Source of the DNA: Trichobilharzia regenti
Lineage: Eukaryota; Platyhelminthes; Trematoda; Strigeidida; Schistosomatidae
Assembly: GCA_944472135.2 (NCBI GenBank)
Contig: OX235263.1
Location: 7,671,517-7,735,516 of the forward strand
Direction of reading: 5' to 3'
DNA length: 64,000 bases
Shown here: in pieces, positions 63,063-64,000 of the stretch
How positions within the stretch are numbered: position 1 is the first letter of the stretch
How the letters are laid out: each line of letters starts with the position of its first letter
Notes under the pieces: generated by a model
The model's input: the letters and a program-made list of their open reading frames with translations, nothing else
Databases searched by the model: none
What the model was told of the DNA's origin: nothing
Program-made: the position numbers and the translations under genes

Positions 63063-63889
63063 CATGAGTGAATTTGTGGGGGCATATGCGGTCATGCACT
63101 TTGCGCAAAGATAGGCGTGGCCACAGCTTGGTTTCTTCTGAGGTTGTACATACCTAGGAACACTCCTTGAAGTGCACAATATCATTTCTGCCTGTTTCTC
63201 TGAAAGGAAACTAGTCTTTTGGAAAAAGTTTAAAGAAGGAAGACAAAAGGAACGTCGGGTTTCGGAAATAAACAGCAGGATGAATGTCTGAAGAAGTTAT
63301 GCCTTTCCACACTTAGCTACTGTCAAATTAGAGGTGACTGCCTATAAGACTAAGAATAACCGGAATGACCCAAACAAAGGAATCTTGCCGCTAAGTAGGT
63401 GCAGGCTCCATCGTAGAAATCCACGAAGGATAGCGCACGGAAGTCTTCTCCCGGACGCGCTCCTATTTCCTTTCACTTTGAGTTTTTCTCCTCAGGAATT
63501 CTTCGCCAGTAGATGTGACTTCTCTACCGTCCGTGGGAAGCTGTAAGCGGGGTTGGATAACCATGTAGCACCATAAAGACTGCGTCCAAACGGCCTATTT
63601 CCTCAAAATTCCAAAACACTATTAGTGGGTAAAGACCTAGACTCGTCCTTTTACTATTGCCTACTGTCTTTTGTCCGAATCTTCTGACCAGTCTCTCTAT
63701 TCATTCACACATATATATATGTCAATTTCAAATACTTTTGTCTGTTTGCACGTTTTCTGTTTTTGTCTACGTAACCTACACTAATCACATCTGCTATTGT
63801 CATCTTTCTTTTTTGATGACATCAGGTAAAAGGATCAACTCTATTTACAGTAGCAACACGGTTTTAATACACTGCATACTACAAGCTGT
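63063..63889. other. No recognisable gene
   Basis: Frames at 63334-63546 and 63657-63911 show no known domain. A short TA run lies at 63709. Confidence 0.4.
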
Positions 63890-64000
63890 GCGTCGGTGGC
63901 ACAGTGGTTAGGACTCTCGCCCACCATGCACATAGTCCGAAGTTCGATCCCCTGTCGACGCACACCTGATATCTATGGTCGGCCTGAAAAATTAGGGCTA
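63890..64000 (+). mobile_element. tRNA-derived SINE (family A), cut by the window end
   Basis: Starts GCGTCGGTGGCACAGTGG. Box B is mutated (GAAGTTCGATCCC), then CGACGCACACCTGATATC. The rest of the body lies outside the window. Confidence 0.8.

Overview
The window looks like nuclear DNA of a blood fluke (Schistosoma or a close relative). It carries the schistosome hammerhead-ribozyme SINE (Sm-alpha type), RTE and CR1 LINEs, Penelope-like elements (PLEs) with GIY-YIG endonuclease, a Merlin DNA transposon and BEL/Pao LTR retroelements. These sit in AT-rich sequence with short intron-split host exons. No complete intronless cellular gene is present; most open frames are pieces of mobile elements.

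Layout. Positions 1-14511 and about 28885-43863 are two direct copies of one roughly 14.5-kb segment, a few percent diverged by eye. Each holds, in the same order: an RTE fragment, hammerhead-SINE foldbacks, a 5S rRNA-like sequence, a tRNA-derived SINE, a PLE with inverted terminal repeats, an inverted pair of Sm-alpha elements, the last exon of a dynein-2 light-intermediate-chain gene, more RTE and SINE pieces, and further PLE remnants. Between them (14.5-28.8 kb) lie a Merlin element with an 8-bp target duplication, a full-length RTE LINE (19691-23458) nested in an older RTE copy with an 11-bp target duplication, and scattered SINE and PLE debris.

Host genes. On the minus strand at 46.47-47.50 kb are the first seven recognisable exons of a DYNC2LI1 homologue (cytoplasmic dynein-2 light intermediate chain, retrograde intraflagellar transport). 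Its last exon lies about 9 kb downstream at 37174-37380, inside duplicated copy 2. Copy 1 carries an orphan duplicate of that exon at 8138-8344. Two in-phase exons of an unrecognised protein lie at 59196-59821 on the plus strand.

Right end. A CR1-clade LINE (ORF1, endonuclease, RT; several frameshifts) occupies about 49.88-54.25 kb. From 54.25 to 63.06 kb is a cluster of BEL/Pao LTR elements: LTRs in both orientations, gag fragments, about 193-bp tandem repeats, and a near-identical inverted duplication with arms of about 1.7 kb.

The most interesting signal is a second tRNA-headed SINE family, distinct from Sm-alpha, whose copies contain a hammerhead-like core (CTGAAGA, short stem II, GAAA, GTC cleavage triplet, pairing stem I). 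It repeatedly occurs as head-to-head foldbacks. All similarity statements come from reading the sequence by eye; no alignment or database search was run.
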